Origin: Undaria pinnatifida
Taxonomy: Eukaryota > Sar > Phaeophyceae > Laminariales > Alariaceae
Assembly: GCA_012845835.1 (NCBI GenBank)
Contig: JABAKD010000029.1
Location: forward strand, 2,362,970-2,426,969
Direction of reading: 5' to 3'
Length of the DNA stretch: 64,000 nucleotides
The position numbers and the translations under genes are program-made. Position 1 is the stretch's first letter. Every line of letters begins with the position of its first letter. The notes beneath the pieces were generated by a model. That model had not been told where the DNA came from. It saw only the letters and a program-made list of their open reading frames with translations, and made no database searches. Shown here one piece after another: positions 54,836 to 64,000 of the stretch.

Positions 54836-55282
54836 ATATGCCTGTCCCTTAATCTTTATCGTGCATCTTATTTTTAGACAGGGTTGAACATTTTTCCCAC
54901 TGCTCGATATCCATCGAAGTTTCCCAGCCCGGCATGCTCTCGCATTTTAAGGTGACGGAAGAAAAACACTAGACTAATAAAAAAAGAGATTCATGCAGCA
55001 AGCGCAGCAACATCCGAGATTCGTTTCCCATCGCAACCGCCGGTAGGGAAGGGTGATGACGTGATACCGATATCAACAAAACAGTCAACTGCTTGACCAA
55101 CGTTCGTTCGTATACTCTTGTCTTAGACTCTTGACTTTATATTTCAGAGTATGCTATTGATGTGATGACTCGTTGGTGTAGGATAACTGTGTTAATAGCA
55201 GCATGCATAGTAGTGGTCATAAAAAGAGTACATTAAACTGCTAGTTTCTGACGCTTGGACTTTACGTATATATATACCGGTA
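54836..55282. other. No gene; weak SINE relic
   Basis: 54,895-54,955 (cccactgctcgatatccatcgaag, ctctcgca) is a decayed match to the SINE body. Confidence 0.35.
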
Positions 55283-55838
55283 TTGCATGCATATATAGTC
55301 TATACTTTGTATAACAGCAGTGCTGCTATTGATTGTATTGTGCGAATGGATGTACGAGTAGTAGTATTATTGCATGACACCGTCAATGGTCAATGGAGTA
55401 TGTATCCTATGTATAATGAAAATTACGCCACAACACAAAATAAGAGTGGTGGACGTTATTTTGCGTTGTTAGGCTTAATAAGTACGCACCATACTTGTAT
55501 AGACTATATGGGCATTTATTTTTGGTCAACTTTTCACGGGTGGCCCAGTGGACCAATTTCCTTAATATTTGAAAATCGTACCGTGGGCGTTGCTTAATGC
55601 CATTGCGTTTTTCTATTTTATGACAACACAGAAAGCAAGTGCGAAGTATAGTGTACCAGGTAATGCATGTACCAGCTCAGATTCTGTTCCGGAATCTGTG
55701 CGTGGCTCTATCATAGAGCCAGCTCTATCTGCTTGTTGTGCGTTTTGTGCCACTGACTGTACCGGCGCAGACACAAAAAACATCGAACACAGCCACTCAC
55801 AACTGACCCAACGGCATGGCGGATGGATTCAAGAATAA
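55283..55838 (+). CDS. Two overlapping protein-like frames, unrecognised
   Basis: Frame 1 (55,283-55,597) contains MDVRVVVLLHDTVNGQWSMY and ends VFENRT-like then VGVA. Frame 2 (55,569-55,838) has an in-frame ATG at 55,619 and contains a cysteine-rich stretch (ALSACCAFCATDCTGADTKN). A hydrophobic run precedes the latter (NAIAFFYF), reminiscent of a signal peptide. Either one frameshifted gene or two spliced exons are possible. No family recognised. Confidence 0.25.
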
Positions 55839-55918
55839 GATGGATGGATGGTGGATGGGATGGCATGATCATGGTGAAAGGAGAAGGGAGGAACGGGGAA
55901 TGGAATAAGACTTGAAGA

Positions 55919-56190
55919 ATTAACTCATGGATGGATGGACGGTCTAGAGCATTATTTGCAAATGTGTTGTACAGCAGTATACTATAGTATGGTAAAACTA
56001 TAGACTACTAGTAGTATAGTTGTCGTAAAGCAATATTAGTAGTAGTTTGAGGAATTATTTCATGGATGGATGGACGGTCTAGAGCATTATTTGCATATGT
56101 GTTGTATGTACAGCAGTATACTATAGTATGGTAGAACTACAGACAGCAGTAGTTCTATATTTGTCGTATAGCAATACTAATATTAAAGTA
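55919..56190. repeat. ~135-bp tandem duplication
   Basis: Units start at about 55,919 and 56,054, each with catggatggatggacggtct, agagcattatttgca and cagtatactatagtatgg. Confidence 0.9.
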
Positions 56191-56340
56191 GTAGTTGTTG
56201 TTGTCGGTGTGGACTCTCCAAAAGTGGCGGTTTCGTGTTGGTTGGGAGCGTACAGAATCCATTTGGGCTGTTCGACTACAGCGCGCGTCCCGAAATATGT
56301 GTGTGTGATCCGTGGAGCTCTCTCTCTCTCTTCATCTTGG

Positions 56341-57105
56341 CCGCTCTGGATAGATTGGTCCTCTGGGGGACCAACTTCAATGGGACAACACCATCAGCAG
56401 CACGGTGCAGATTTGCGATATTGGTGACGCCGGACTCTCGACCTCGTCACTCGCGACTCGCGACTGGCGCCTCGTGCACCTGTTAATCCCGCTGCTTCTT
56501 CTGCTCCTCTTACCCGCTCTGTATCTTCTCTACCAGGTATAACGCAAGCTCTAACATCTGCGTCGTCTCCACGTGTTTCTTCTTCAACGTCTCCTCCTCG
56601 TGACGTTTTTGCTGCGCTTCAACTCTACCACAGCTCCCTTCTCAGCAGCTTCTCTTGGCTCCCTCTCCTCTACAACTTGCTGTTTCAACTCCGCGAGCTG
56701 ATCCTCGATACTAGGTGTCCAACCATGGCTATTGTATCGAGGATCAACTCGCGGAGTTGAAACAGTAAGTTGTAGAGGAGCAGGAGTCAAGAGCAGCTGC
56801 GGAGAAGGCGTCTGCAGATAGAGCTGAAGCGCAGCGAAAACGTCGCGGGGAGACGTTGAAGAAGCAACACGTGGAGACGATGCAGATGTTTGCTCGGCTT
56901 ATGGAGAAACAGAGAGCGGGCATGAGGAGCAGACGCAGCGGGATGAACAGGAGCACGACGAGGCGCCAGTCGCGAGTGACGAGGTCGAGAATCCGGCGTC
57001 ACCAACACAACATTGCAAGATCTGCACCGCGCTGCGGATGGTGTTGTACCCGTTGAGGTTGCCCCCTAAGAGGATCAATCTAGCGAGAGCGGATAAGATT
57101 GAGAC
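56341..57105. repeat. Large imperfect palindrome in copia element 3 gag
   Basis: The left arm 56,341-56,710 is about 80 percent complementary to the right arm 56,735-57,105, with a 24-bp spacer. Perfect blocks include ctgtttcaactccgcgag and its complement, and gacgccgga(c/t)tctcgacctc. The right arm in plus orientation is gag coding sequence. Confidence 0.85.
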
Positions 57106-57499
57106 TATGGTCTCGACGGTGAGTCCGCTAATGCACACGGAAACCGAAGATCCTCTAGACTATACCCACGATGAAGATGGCTCCGCCCGTCTTGAGGGAA
57201 AGAAAAAAAGCGTTTCGGGCCTTTCTGCAGCGAGGCAAAGTGCATTCGAAGCAGACAAAAGTTCATCCCCGGCGGATATGCAGGCCCACCTGACTATTGA
57301 GCTGCCGGACTCTAATGAAGCATCGACGACTTCGAGCGAAGCGGCGGCGGGGTTCATGGCAAGAGCGGTGGATAGTGTGGGGGGATGTGGAAGTCTTTCC
57401 CAGCCGCCCATGTGGCACCAGGCAAGTGTGATGGTGGCGGTCCAATCAGTGGTGTGGGGGGGTTGGCACTGCGGGCAAAGTTACCATCTGGTACTTTGA
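57038..57499 (+). pseudogene. Copia element 3 gag, C-terminal part
   Basis: A 153-codon frame. The upstream coding in the right palindrome arm is charged and coil-like (QTQRDEQEHDEAPVASDEVE) and is followed by a CXXC pair (QHCKICTAL). This frame adds KRINLARADKIETMVSTVS and a Ser/Glu-rich region (SNEASTTSSEAAAGF). No CCHC knuckle was identified. It lies directly before the protease motif in another frame. Confidence 0.4.
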
Positions 57500-57776
57500 T
57501 AGCGGTGCTTCTAGCTAATTCTCTCCTAGCGCCGACGAGATGACCACTTACCGGCCGCGCAACAAAACGGTGGCCATGGCAAGCGATCAATCATACCAGG
57601 TGGAAGGTCGAGGCAACCTGGTTGTCGATCTTCAGCCTGGCACGGGAACGATACGTATGGAACTGATTGATGCAGGATGCGCATCGACCCTGAGCTACAA
57701 TCTAGTATCACCAGCGAAGATTGTCAAAGCTGACCACAAGTACTCTGGTGACGACCCCGGACTTACCATGCACTAA
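57460..57776 (+). pseudogene. Copia element 3 aspartic protease
   Basis: The catalytic motif WYFDSGASS lies at 57,489-57,515, followed at once by an in-frame TAA (57,516). The same frame then continues with MTTYRPRNKTVAMASDQSYQ and TLSYNLVSPAKIVKADHK, the usual copia protease end and pre-integrase start. The single stop inactivates it. Confidence 0.7.
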
Positions 57777-58070
57777 ACTTTCGGAGAGGACCTACTTTGC
57801 CCGGTTGTGGGGGCCATGCACATTTCACACGGTTGCAGAGTTGATGGTGATGACCTAGAACATGCCCGCGCCGTAATTTCTAAGGGCTTTCTGCCGACCT
57901 CGCCCCAGGAGGGAACGAGTACCTCATCTCCTTCCACGGTGGTGTCTCGTCGAGGATCGTTCAGGGGTGGAGATAGTACTCCCCGTTGCCAACAACAGTA
58001 GCAGCAGCAGCAGCCGCTGCTGCAACAGCGACAACAATAGCACGAGCAGTCCCGTCAACGAAGACGGCGA
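57777..58070 (+). pseudogene. Copia element 3 pre-integrase region
   Basis: GAMHISHGCRVDGDD and LEHARAVISKGFLP follow the protease in a shifted frame. It then becomes CAG-rich (57,990-58,030) up to the insertion point. Confidence 0.4.
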
Positions 58071-58075
58071 TGATG
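58071..58075. other. Target-site duplication, left
   Basis: tgatg, identical to 63,840-63,844. Confidence 0.9.
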
Positions 58076-58509
58076 TGTTGGATTGAATCGGTTATGCGAA
58101 GAATAATGTGCTCCCAGCAGCCCAGTCTCAGGCCGCGAGCTTCACTGCAACACACACTGTGAAGAAGATGGTATATAGGTTTCTTTATTAGCTGGTCCCG
58201 GATGCTGATAAGAGCTAAAGAGATGGAGTGAGGCGAGTGGGCGAAGCCATCTTGCTCCACACCAGGCACTATTCTCAATGCTCCAAATTCCCAAATACTA
58301 CAGTACAGGTACTCCATTATCATATTTCCACGTGTTCCTAGATTGGTTCCAGGAACAGTCTACAAGGGCCTTCGGGGCTATTCCACGTGCCCTTCCCATG
58401 CTATAATTTTCCGCAATCACCGTCGGGTAATCCGACAATACCACGTCGGACGATCCTCCGTGACCATCGTTTTTCCTACTTTGTTCATTGAGACAAGATA
58501 TATCGAACA
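58076..58509 (-). repeat. Copia element 1, 3' LTR
   Basis: 434 bp, with TGTT/AACA ends. Roughly 95 percent identical by eye to 63,412-63,839; differences include small indels. Confidence 0.9.
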
Positions 58510-58517
58510 CCCTCCCT
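58510..58517 (-). other. Polypurine tract of copia element 1
   Basis: AGGGAGGG on the minus strand, directly abutting the 3' LTR. This is where plus-strand priming would occur. Confidence 0.6.
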
Positions 58518-58674
58518 GGCGCAGGATCAACTAACAAGCCCGCAACAACACTGGCAACTCCCAAAAGCAATTTACGACGGAAAACTTATATCCCCAACAA
58601 AAAGTCACGGTGTTTCTCAAAACTCTCCCGAGCAATCGCCTTGGTGAGAATGCCCGCATGCTGATCCTCCGTCC

Positions 58675-59295
58675 TTACGTACTTGACGCATAAGTCTCCT
58701 TTCCCACCAACTCGCGCAGGAAGTGGTACCTCACATCGATGTGCTTGCTGTTTGACGAACTCAGTGGGGTTTTGGCCGAGTCAATCGCCCCTTTGTTGTC
58801 TTCAAACACTCCAATGCTCGGCGATCCAAGACTAGGCATCAAGAAAACCAAGACTCCTCGCACGCACAGGGCCTCCTTCACCCCGTCGGCCATCGATACG
58901 TACTCGGCCTCAGTGGTGGAGGGCGTAACGTATTTCTGCGTCCTAGAAAACCAGAATACGAGCGTTCCTCTGCAGCAAACAGCTACACCAGATACCGAAC
59001 GCCTGTCTTCAGCCTTGTGGGCGTAGTCTGCGTCTACGTACGTCTCTAGGTCGTATTCCAACTGTACATTCCCCAACTTACTATCTTTCCTGAAAGTCAA
59101 GCCCAAGTGGGCTGTAGCGCTCAAGTACTCGAGAACCTTCCTAGCAGCCTTCAGGTGTACTTCCTTAGGATCGTGCGAGAACCGCGCAATCGCTCGCACT
59201 GCGTTAGAGATGTCAGGTCTCGTCTGGTTCGCAATCCGCATCAAACTTCCCCACAATTTCACGGAATTTCGCGTCCACCACAGGTTCCTCATCAC
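58675..59295 (-). pseudogene. Copia element 1 RNase H
   Basis: A 206-codon frame with the full copia RNase H signature. The catalytic residues are Asp88 (TYVDADYAHK), Glu129 (STTEAEYVSM) and Asp166 (VFEDNKGA), with the late HIDVRYHFLREL block near 185-195. The upstream RT connection (RPDISNAVRAIARFSHDP) is included. This domain is intact within its frame, but it is joined to the RT only after two frame changes near 59,440 and 59,250. Confidence 0.85.
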
Positions 59296-60147
59296 TCACG
59301 TACCTGAGGTCCAACGACGGTGAAGCGGGGATGGGGCTGGTCTTTGTGATACCGAAACGGTCGACAACGTTTCGGATGAACTGAATCCGCGAAATCTCCA
59401 GGGCTCCCTTCTCACGATCCCTCCTGTACTCGCTACCCATATACCACGTAACCTCGCCCAGATGTTTTGTAGGAAATCTCTTATTACTACCGAATCCGTC
59501 ACCTCCTTGGTCGATGCGATCTTTATGTCGTCCACGTGGACCACCAGCATCGCCACAACTGCGTCATTCAACATTAGCCGAAACACGCACGGGTCTACCA
59601 AGCACTGCTCAAACCCACACTCTGCTAAGGTTGACGACAGTAGCTTGAAACATGAGCGGCAACTCTGCTTCAGCCCGTAAAGGGCTTTGTTGAGTAGGAC
59701 TACCTTACCCGACATATCGCCACAACCGCGAGGAAGTCTCCAGAAAATCTCGGTATCCAACTCTGCCTGAATAAAGGCCTGGTCAACGTCCAAGTGTCTC
59801 AAGTACCAATCAAACTTGCACGCCATTGCTGCAATGAGTCTGTCAGACGTGGTCGAGGCAGTGGGGGCAAAAGTCTCGAAGCGGTCAACCCCCTCTACCT
59901 GGCTATAGCCCTTAGCTACCAACCGTGCCTTAGCTCTATCAACCATGCCGTGCGCATCGCTCTTCCATTTCAAGAGCCACTTTGACTCCACGATATAGCT
60001 ACTCGCGGGAAAAACCTCCTCAAACGTTCCAGCAGCTTCGAGTCCATCAAACTCCGATCTCATCGCGTCCATCCAAACGTCCGAATGCTTCGACGCACGA
60101 GCTGCGGTGTATGTGTTGGTTCCGGTTCCGCCTCTTTGACAAGGCAA
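59213..60147 (-). pseudogene. Copia element 1 reverse transcriptase
   Basis: The frame 59,296-60,147 carries the copia RT start (DAMRSEFDGLE), KWLLKWKSDAHG and RAKARLVAKGYSQ, the first catalytic Asp in HLDVDQAFIQ (Asp120) and the catalytic pair in VVHVDDIKIA (Asp206-Asp207; HVDD instead of YVDD). After STKEVTDSVVIRD the frame is lost. The continuation (ALEISRIQFIRNVVDRFG to PIPASPSLDL) is in the 59,213-59,440 frame. It would copy element RNA to cDNA if restored. The Tyr-to-His change at the first YVDD position is unusual. Confidence 0.85.
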
Positions 60148-60515
60148 TCCGGCAACTTCGTCCTCTCACACTCTGCTTCATTCGCCGCCAGTAGCGCCTG
60201 GAACACACGGCCTCCTTCACAGGGCCCGATCGCACTAATCAGTCCTGCTGCCGCTTCCCGATTGAGCGCCCGGGTCTGCGCTCTCGTACGTCCCTCCCGA
60301 ATCTCTTCACCATCGCCCGGTCCTGACATGTGCGCTCCAAGTTGGCATGCAGCAGTCCGGACCGCCGTGGGGGTCGGAGCTTCATCGTCAGAGGCTGACG
60401 CGTCGCTTCTATCATAAGACGAAGAGTCGCTGTCAGATAATTCGCTGCTGACCGCTGATTTATCGTTCGGCTCTACATCTTCGGCGCGAAACTCGTCGCC
60501 AGCTTGCGGTATCAT
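60060..60515 (-). pseudogene. Copia element 1 integrase-RT linker
   Basis: A 151-codon acidic/serine-rich frame (SDSDSSSYDRSDASASDDE) ending with ANEAECERTKLPDC. It bridges integrase and RT by position, in a frame shifted relative to both. Linkers of this kind are variable. Confidence 0.6.
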
Positions 60516-61887
60516 GCGTCATCGGGGACACCGCACGAAGTTGGTGAGGAATTCCCCTGCCCAAAACCGGCGGTGGAGTCGTCGGGGCAGAGCCAAAGTC
60601 CTCCGTCCCTCCCAGCTCTGGCGCATCTTCTAGCCCCTGCGCCCCTCCCTGTTCCGGTACCTCCGACAGCTGGAATAGTACCGCTCCAACATCAAGCGCT
60701 GCCTCCCAGGTCACATCTCGAGTCTCCACCACCCTGTTCCCCCGCGTGAGCATCCGCAAAGAGTCACTTGGGTGATCGATGCCCGGCCCGAGGTAAAAGC
60801 AGCTCTCGGCCCGGGGTGACGACTTAGACGGGCGGTTCCAGCGGCAGTACGCTGGGCGAAGGTACGGGTGTGGCGAGGCAGGTGCGGCAGCTCCATGCCA
60901 CATTTTGTGCGGAGACTTGTTGCCGGGGTTGGCAGTGGTTGCGGTGTGGTTCAAGGCGTCACAAGACCAGTGCACCGCTTCCGCCCACAGGGATTCGGTC
61001 GGCGGTAGTTGAACGAGCGGGAAAATGATAGGAGCTTGGATGCACGCAGCAAGCGCTGCATTTTGAATGATGCCTAGCGCTCTCTCGACAACACCGTTCT
61101 TCTTTGGGCTGTCCACGTTGGTGAATTCCTGCTTGATGCAAAACTGTTTGCACACCTCTCCAAACTCCCCACCAAAGAATGCTCCACCGTTATCAGACCT
61201 TACAATCTCAACCTTCGAGGGGACACCGTCGGCGCGCACATCAGCCAAAAACTTCCTAAACAAGCCTGCTGCATCCGACTTGTGCTTCGGAAAATATACC
61301 CACGCGTAGCGAGAGAAGTCATCCTTCACTAACATGACATACCTCTTACCCAACAGAGAAGGGGTTGTCTTAGGGCCACTTAGATCAACAAAGACCCGTC
61401 CCAACTTCTCTGGCGCGCGCGACTTAGTGCTGCTGGGGATTGGTTTGCGGTAACCTTTCGCCAAAGAACAGCCAGTACAGGGTCTTAGCGTCCCGAACAG
61501 TTCTACACTAAGTGCCTTTGCGGTCTCTCTCAGCAGTAGTTCGTTAGAGTGGCCATGCACGCAGTGGAAGATGTTGATATCTACAGCAGTCTCAGCAGAA
61601 GCAGCGCTACCGGGAGCAAGTACGGGAAACGCTAGGAGAAAATCGCAACCAGTCTCCACACGGTTCTCAGCGGGGTCGGGGGTCAATAGGAGAAAAGGCA
61701 CATAGACGTTGTCTGGCTCTATCCTGCAAGCAAAGTTGGAGTAACTAGACCCATCACCCTCGAATCTCAACCGCCCATCGAAAAGAGAAATGCACAAGCC
61801 CTCATATTCGGTCATGAATCCTACTCCCTGCTTATGCGCGGCCATTAGCGAAAACAAATTGAACGCCAAATCCGGCATGTAAGCCAC
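60460..61887 (-). pseudogene. Copia element 1 integrase
   Basis: A 475-codon frame. Residues 1-60 are the protease end and pre-integrase (MPDLAFNLFSL). The zinc-binding H/C pattern is at 108-140 (FHCVHGHSN, CTGC). The catalytic triad is Asp168 (FVDLSGP), Asp232 (VRSDNGGAFF) and Glu268 (NGVVERALG), with exactly 35 residues between the last two. The GKR-type C-terminal motif region is around 360-390. It looks catalytically intact as a domain and would insert the cDNA. The start lacks its upstream fusion because of a frameshift at about 61,890. Confidence 0.9.
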
Positions 61888-61889
61888 AT

Positions 61890-62219
61890 CTAACAGTTAA
61901 AAGTTAGATATCCGGGGAAGACTACAGTCAGCGTGCCATACCTCACGACGTCGATCAGGTGGTTGTCACCGATCCTAACCTTGTCGTCGCACAGTCGTAC
62001 GTCACTCAACAGGTCAGTTAAATGAGTCATGTGAAATGAAGCATCATTGTCTGCTATCCATTTCTCAGCTAAGCTCTCCGTTATGCTCTCTACCTTCCTC
62101 AGCACACGAGTCATCACTACGGCTAAACATAAAATTCGCAAGATAGCACACAGTCTCACCGCTGTTGTTCTGTCCTTGTGCACCTTCGCCAGACGTCCTC
62201 TCCGAAGCCGGGGTGACAC
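61890..62219 (-). pseudogene. Copia element 1 protease, catalytic motif altered
   Basis: A 109-codon frame. WIADNDASFHMT occupies the position of the copia motif WIxDSGASxHMT, so the catalytic DSG reads DND, which should abolish activity. The following block KVRIGDNHLIDVVRYGTLTV is the normal protease core. The useful part of this frame starts around VLRKVESITESLAEKW. Upstream, it overlaps gag by about 155 nt in a +1 relation. Confidence 0.8.
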
Positions 62220-63378
62220 GAGCCTTGCACTGGTACCACATGTGCCCGGGTTCCAAGCAACGGATACACTTACTCTTCACCTTATCATACTCTGATTGGG
62301 GGATGGTCTGCTTGGGGGTGGGGGGGCTGCTGCTACCTTCGTTACCCTGGCTAGCATCAGCATTCGCTGATCCATTGTTTCGCGACCTAACATTGTTACG
62401 GTTGGATCCGTGACCACCTCCAAGGCTACCTCCACGCCCACGTCCGCGGCCACCTCGGGCAGCACCATTCGAAAACAGTGCCTGACCCACGTTCTTTCCA
62501 TTTGACACGGGAAGTCTCAGGTGCCTCTGTCTGACAATGCTCTCTATCTCTGCTCGGGTGATTTCATCGCGGTACAAGAGCGTGCGTTGTTCAATCTCGC
62601 AGTCAGCTGTAAGTACTCGTACCAGTTTGCGGTTCACATCTCCTTCTGATTTCGGCACACCAAGCGAAGCAAAAGTACCAACAATCTTGTCTACACGACT
62701 GAAGAATTTCATGGGCTCATCACCCTTCTCCATTTGTACTGCATCAAACGCGTCCGACCATTTGACCTGTGTAGCAACTGATTTCGGAAGAAACCAATCG
62801 CGAAGCATTCTCCAAGCACCACTTGGCGATTGCCTGGCAAACACTCTGTCTAATAGGTCAGTATCAGTCATGCTCTCAGTCAAACATATCAATGCAACCC
62901 GCGCATTCTTGATGTGTGGACGGCTCAAACCTTGCGAAATAAAGTATTGCGTGTCTTTGGTTGTGTCACCTACAGCTACCTCTATGTCTGTTAGCATAGA
63001 ACCCAAACACCCACTCATTGATACGAACGCTTCATACCGCTTACTCCATACAGGGAATTCCTCAGGCTTGCCACTGAATTTGGGGACTGCCTGCTTTATG
63101 TTACTAAATTCACGAGGGCCTACATTTACACCTGAACTCTCAACGAATTCGTCATGTCTATTCTCGTCTACGTGTACACCACCAGGGGCTGGCAAGTTCC
63201 CACCGGTTATGACTCCATCTTGGCGTTCCCTGCCAGGGTTGGACTGGGCCTCTCCACGGTCCCGGTCGCTGGCCATCCGCTCTTCCAGTCGATCTTGTCG
63301 GAACACCAATGATCTCAGCAAGACCATCACTTCTTCTTGTGAGCCGGCCTCCTCTTGGTCATGCTCACTTCCAGGCAT
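62065..63378 (-). CDS. Copia element 1 gag
   Basis: A 437-codon intact frame starting MPGSEHDQEEAG about 35 nt inside the 5' LTR. Capsid-like helical region at 85-280 (KQAVPKFSGKPEEFPVWSKR; MLRDWFLPKSVATQVKWSDA). Then a Gly/Arg-rich RNA-binding stretch (about 310-335), and a canonical CX2CX4HX4C knuckle at 371-384 (CIRCLEPGHMWYQC). Gag assembles the virus-like particle in the cytoplasm. It stops at TGA just after CTTAGC, beside the protease frame. This is the only element protein in the window that is fully open. Confidence 0.85.
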   Translation of the reverse strand: MPGSEHDQEEAGSQEEVMVLLRSLVFRQDRLEERMASDRDRGEAQSNPGRERQDGVITGGNLPAPGGVHVDENRHDEFVESSGVNVGPREFSNIKQAVPKFSGKPEEFPVWSKRYEAFVSMSGCLGSMLTDIEVAVGDTTKDTQYFISQGLSRPHIKNARVALICLTESMTDTDLLDRVFARQSPSGAWRMLRDWFLPKSVATQVKWSDAFDAVQMEKGDEPMKFFSRVDKIVGTFASLGVPKSEGDVNRKLVRVLTADCEIEQRTLLYRDEITRAEIESIVRQRHLRLPVSNGKNVGQALFSNGAARGGRGRGRGGSLGGGHGSNRNNVRSRNNGSANADASQGNEGSSSPPTPKQTIPQSEYDKVKSKCIRCLEPGHMWYQCKARVTPASERTSGEGAQGQNNSGETVCYLANFMFSRSDDSCAEEGREHNGELS

Positions 63379-63411
63379 TGTTCCGATTCAAATATAGAAC
63401 TAACGTTAACG

Positions 63412-63839
63412 TGTTGGATAAAATCGGTTATGCGAAGAATAATGTGCTCCCAGCAGCCCAGTCAAAGGGCACGAGCTTCACTGCAACACACGTTGTGAAG
63501 ATGGTATATAGATGTCTTTATTAGCTGGTCCCGGATGCTGATAAGAGCTAAAGAGATGGAGTGGGGCGAGTGAGCGAAGCCATCTCGCTCCACACCAGGC
63601 ACTATTCTCAAATCCTCCAAATTCCCAAATACTACAGGTACTCCATTATCATATTTCCACGTGTTCCTAGATTGGTTCCAGGAACAGTCTACAAGGGCCT
63701 CCGGGGCTATTCCACGTGCCCTTCCCATGCTATAATTTTCCGCAATACACCGTCGGGTAATCCGACAGTACCACGTCGGACGATCCTCCGTGACCATCGT
63801 TTTCTCCTACTTTGTTCGTTGAGACAACTATATTGAACA
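63412..63839 (-). repeat. Copia element 1, 5' LTR
   Basis: 428 bp. It should contain the element promoter; no clear TATA box on the minus strand was assigned. Confidence 0.9.
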
Positions 63840-64000
63840 TGATGGTGATACCGGCGATGGCGATACCGTCGAGAACACTGCAAGCGGTTGCGCTAAACTG
63901 CCTGCTGAACCTCCCAAAGGTGAGGCGAACCTGCTGAAGAGTTGGGGACGGCGCGGTGAAACGCTAGCTTCGTCTAGACTAAGAGGCGTGCGCGCGAGGG
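63840..64000 (+). mobile_element. Target duplication and continuation of copia element 3
   Basis: tgatg (63,840-63,844), followed by sequence that continues the interrupted gat/ggc-rich stretch ending at 58,070. No domain recognised before the window ends. Confidence 0.5.

Larger units (their letters stand above)
56735..58075 (+). mobile_element. Ty1/copia element 3, 5' part, interrupted
   Basis: Plus-strand gag and protease of an older copia element. It is interrupted at 58,075 by copia element 1. The sequence after 63,844 continues it to the window end, because the 5-bp target duplication tgatg flanks the insert. It is a fossil: stops and frame changes are present. Confidence 0.65.
58071..63844 (-). 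mobile_element. Ty1/copia element 1, nearly complete
   Basis: LTR (58,076-58,509) to LTR (63,412-63,839), both TGTTGGAT...GAACA, and target duplication tgatg at 58,071-58,075 and 63,840-63,844. The inner edge next to the left LTR is AGGGAGGG on the minus strand (58,510-58,517), a short polypurine tract. Order gag, protease, integrase, RT, RNase H is Ty1/copia. At least four frameshifts in pol. The primer binding site is not recognisable (no tRNA-Met-type tggtatcagagc). Confidence 0.95.

Noticed and set aside
56899..57138. Minus-strand frame in the right palindrome arm
   Set aside because: Mirror of the gag coding in the opposite arm; the plus strand fits gag and protease order.

Overview
The window is eukaryotic nuclear DNA dominated by decayed mobile elements. 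Signs of this are LTR retrotransposons of both the Ty1/copia and Ty3/gypsy types, LINE fragments, tRNA-derived SINEs, fold-back elements, many short tandem arrays, (CAG)n runs, TATA boxes and GT-AG intron signals. No conserved single-copy housekeeping gene was recognised. The element families and the CAG-rich texture fit a large repeat-rich algal or other stramenopile genome (a brown alga is my best guess). That is inference from remembered family resemblance, not a search result; a red alga or an oomycete is not excluded. Layout: 0-9 kb holds a 70-75 bp tandem array cut by two LINE 3' ends, an orphan exon candidate, two tRNA-derived SINE copies and CAG arrays. 10-19 kb is a Ty3/gypsy-like element on the minus strand with recognisable gag and integrase but no visible reverse transcriptase; the middle is filled with coding-length tandem repeats. 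19-28 kb is a mosaic of tandem repeats, a C-tract/G-tract block, a fold-back element, short dispersed elements and a TTGACGG array. 29.2-30.1 kb carries the best host-gene candidate: a TATA box, a signal-peptide exon, a phase-matched intron and a cysteine-containing second exon. 30.7-38.5 kb is a heavily frameshifted copia element on the minus strand with related LTR-like sequences at both ends. 38.5-39.4 kb is an unrecognised degraded coding region. 41-49 kb holds duplicated repeats, an OTU cysteine-protease gene with a truncated second copy, and an element with inverted ends. 49.4-51.5 kb is a 5'-truncated LINE inserted into an older repeat whose empty copy lies at 26.7 kb. 54-55 kb has a second LINE 3' end. 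56.3-58.1 kb is the start of an older copia element on the plus strand with a large palindrome in its gag region. It is interrupted by the most complete element of the window, a copia element on the minus strand (58,076-63,839) with two LTRs and a 5-bp target duplication. Almost all element reading frames are broken by frameshifts or stops, so they are fossils, or the assembly is error-prone. There is no pathway-level cooperation between genes here: the sequence is a record of nested insertions, with the secreted-peptide candidate and the OTU gene as the two loci most likely to make a useful protein.
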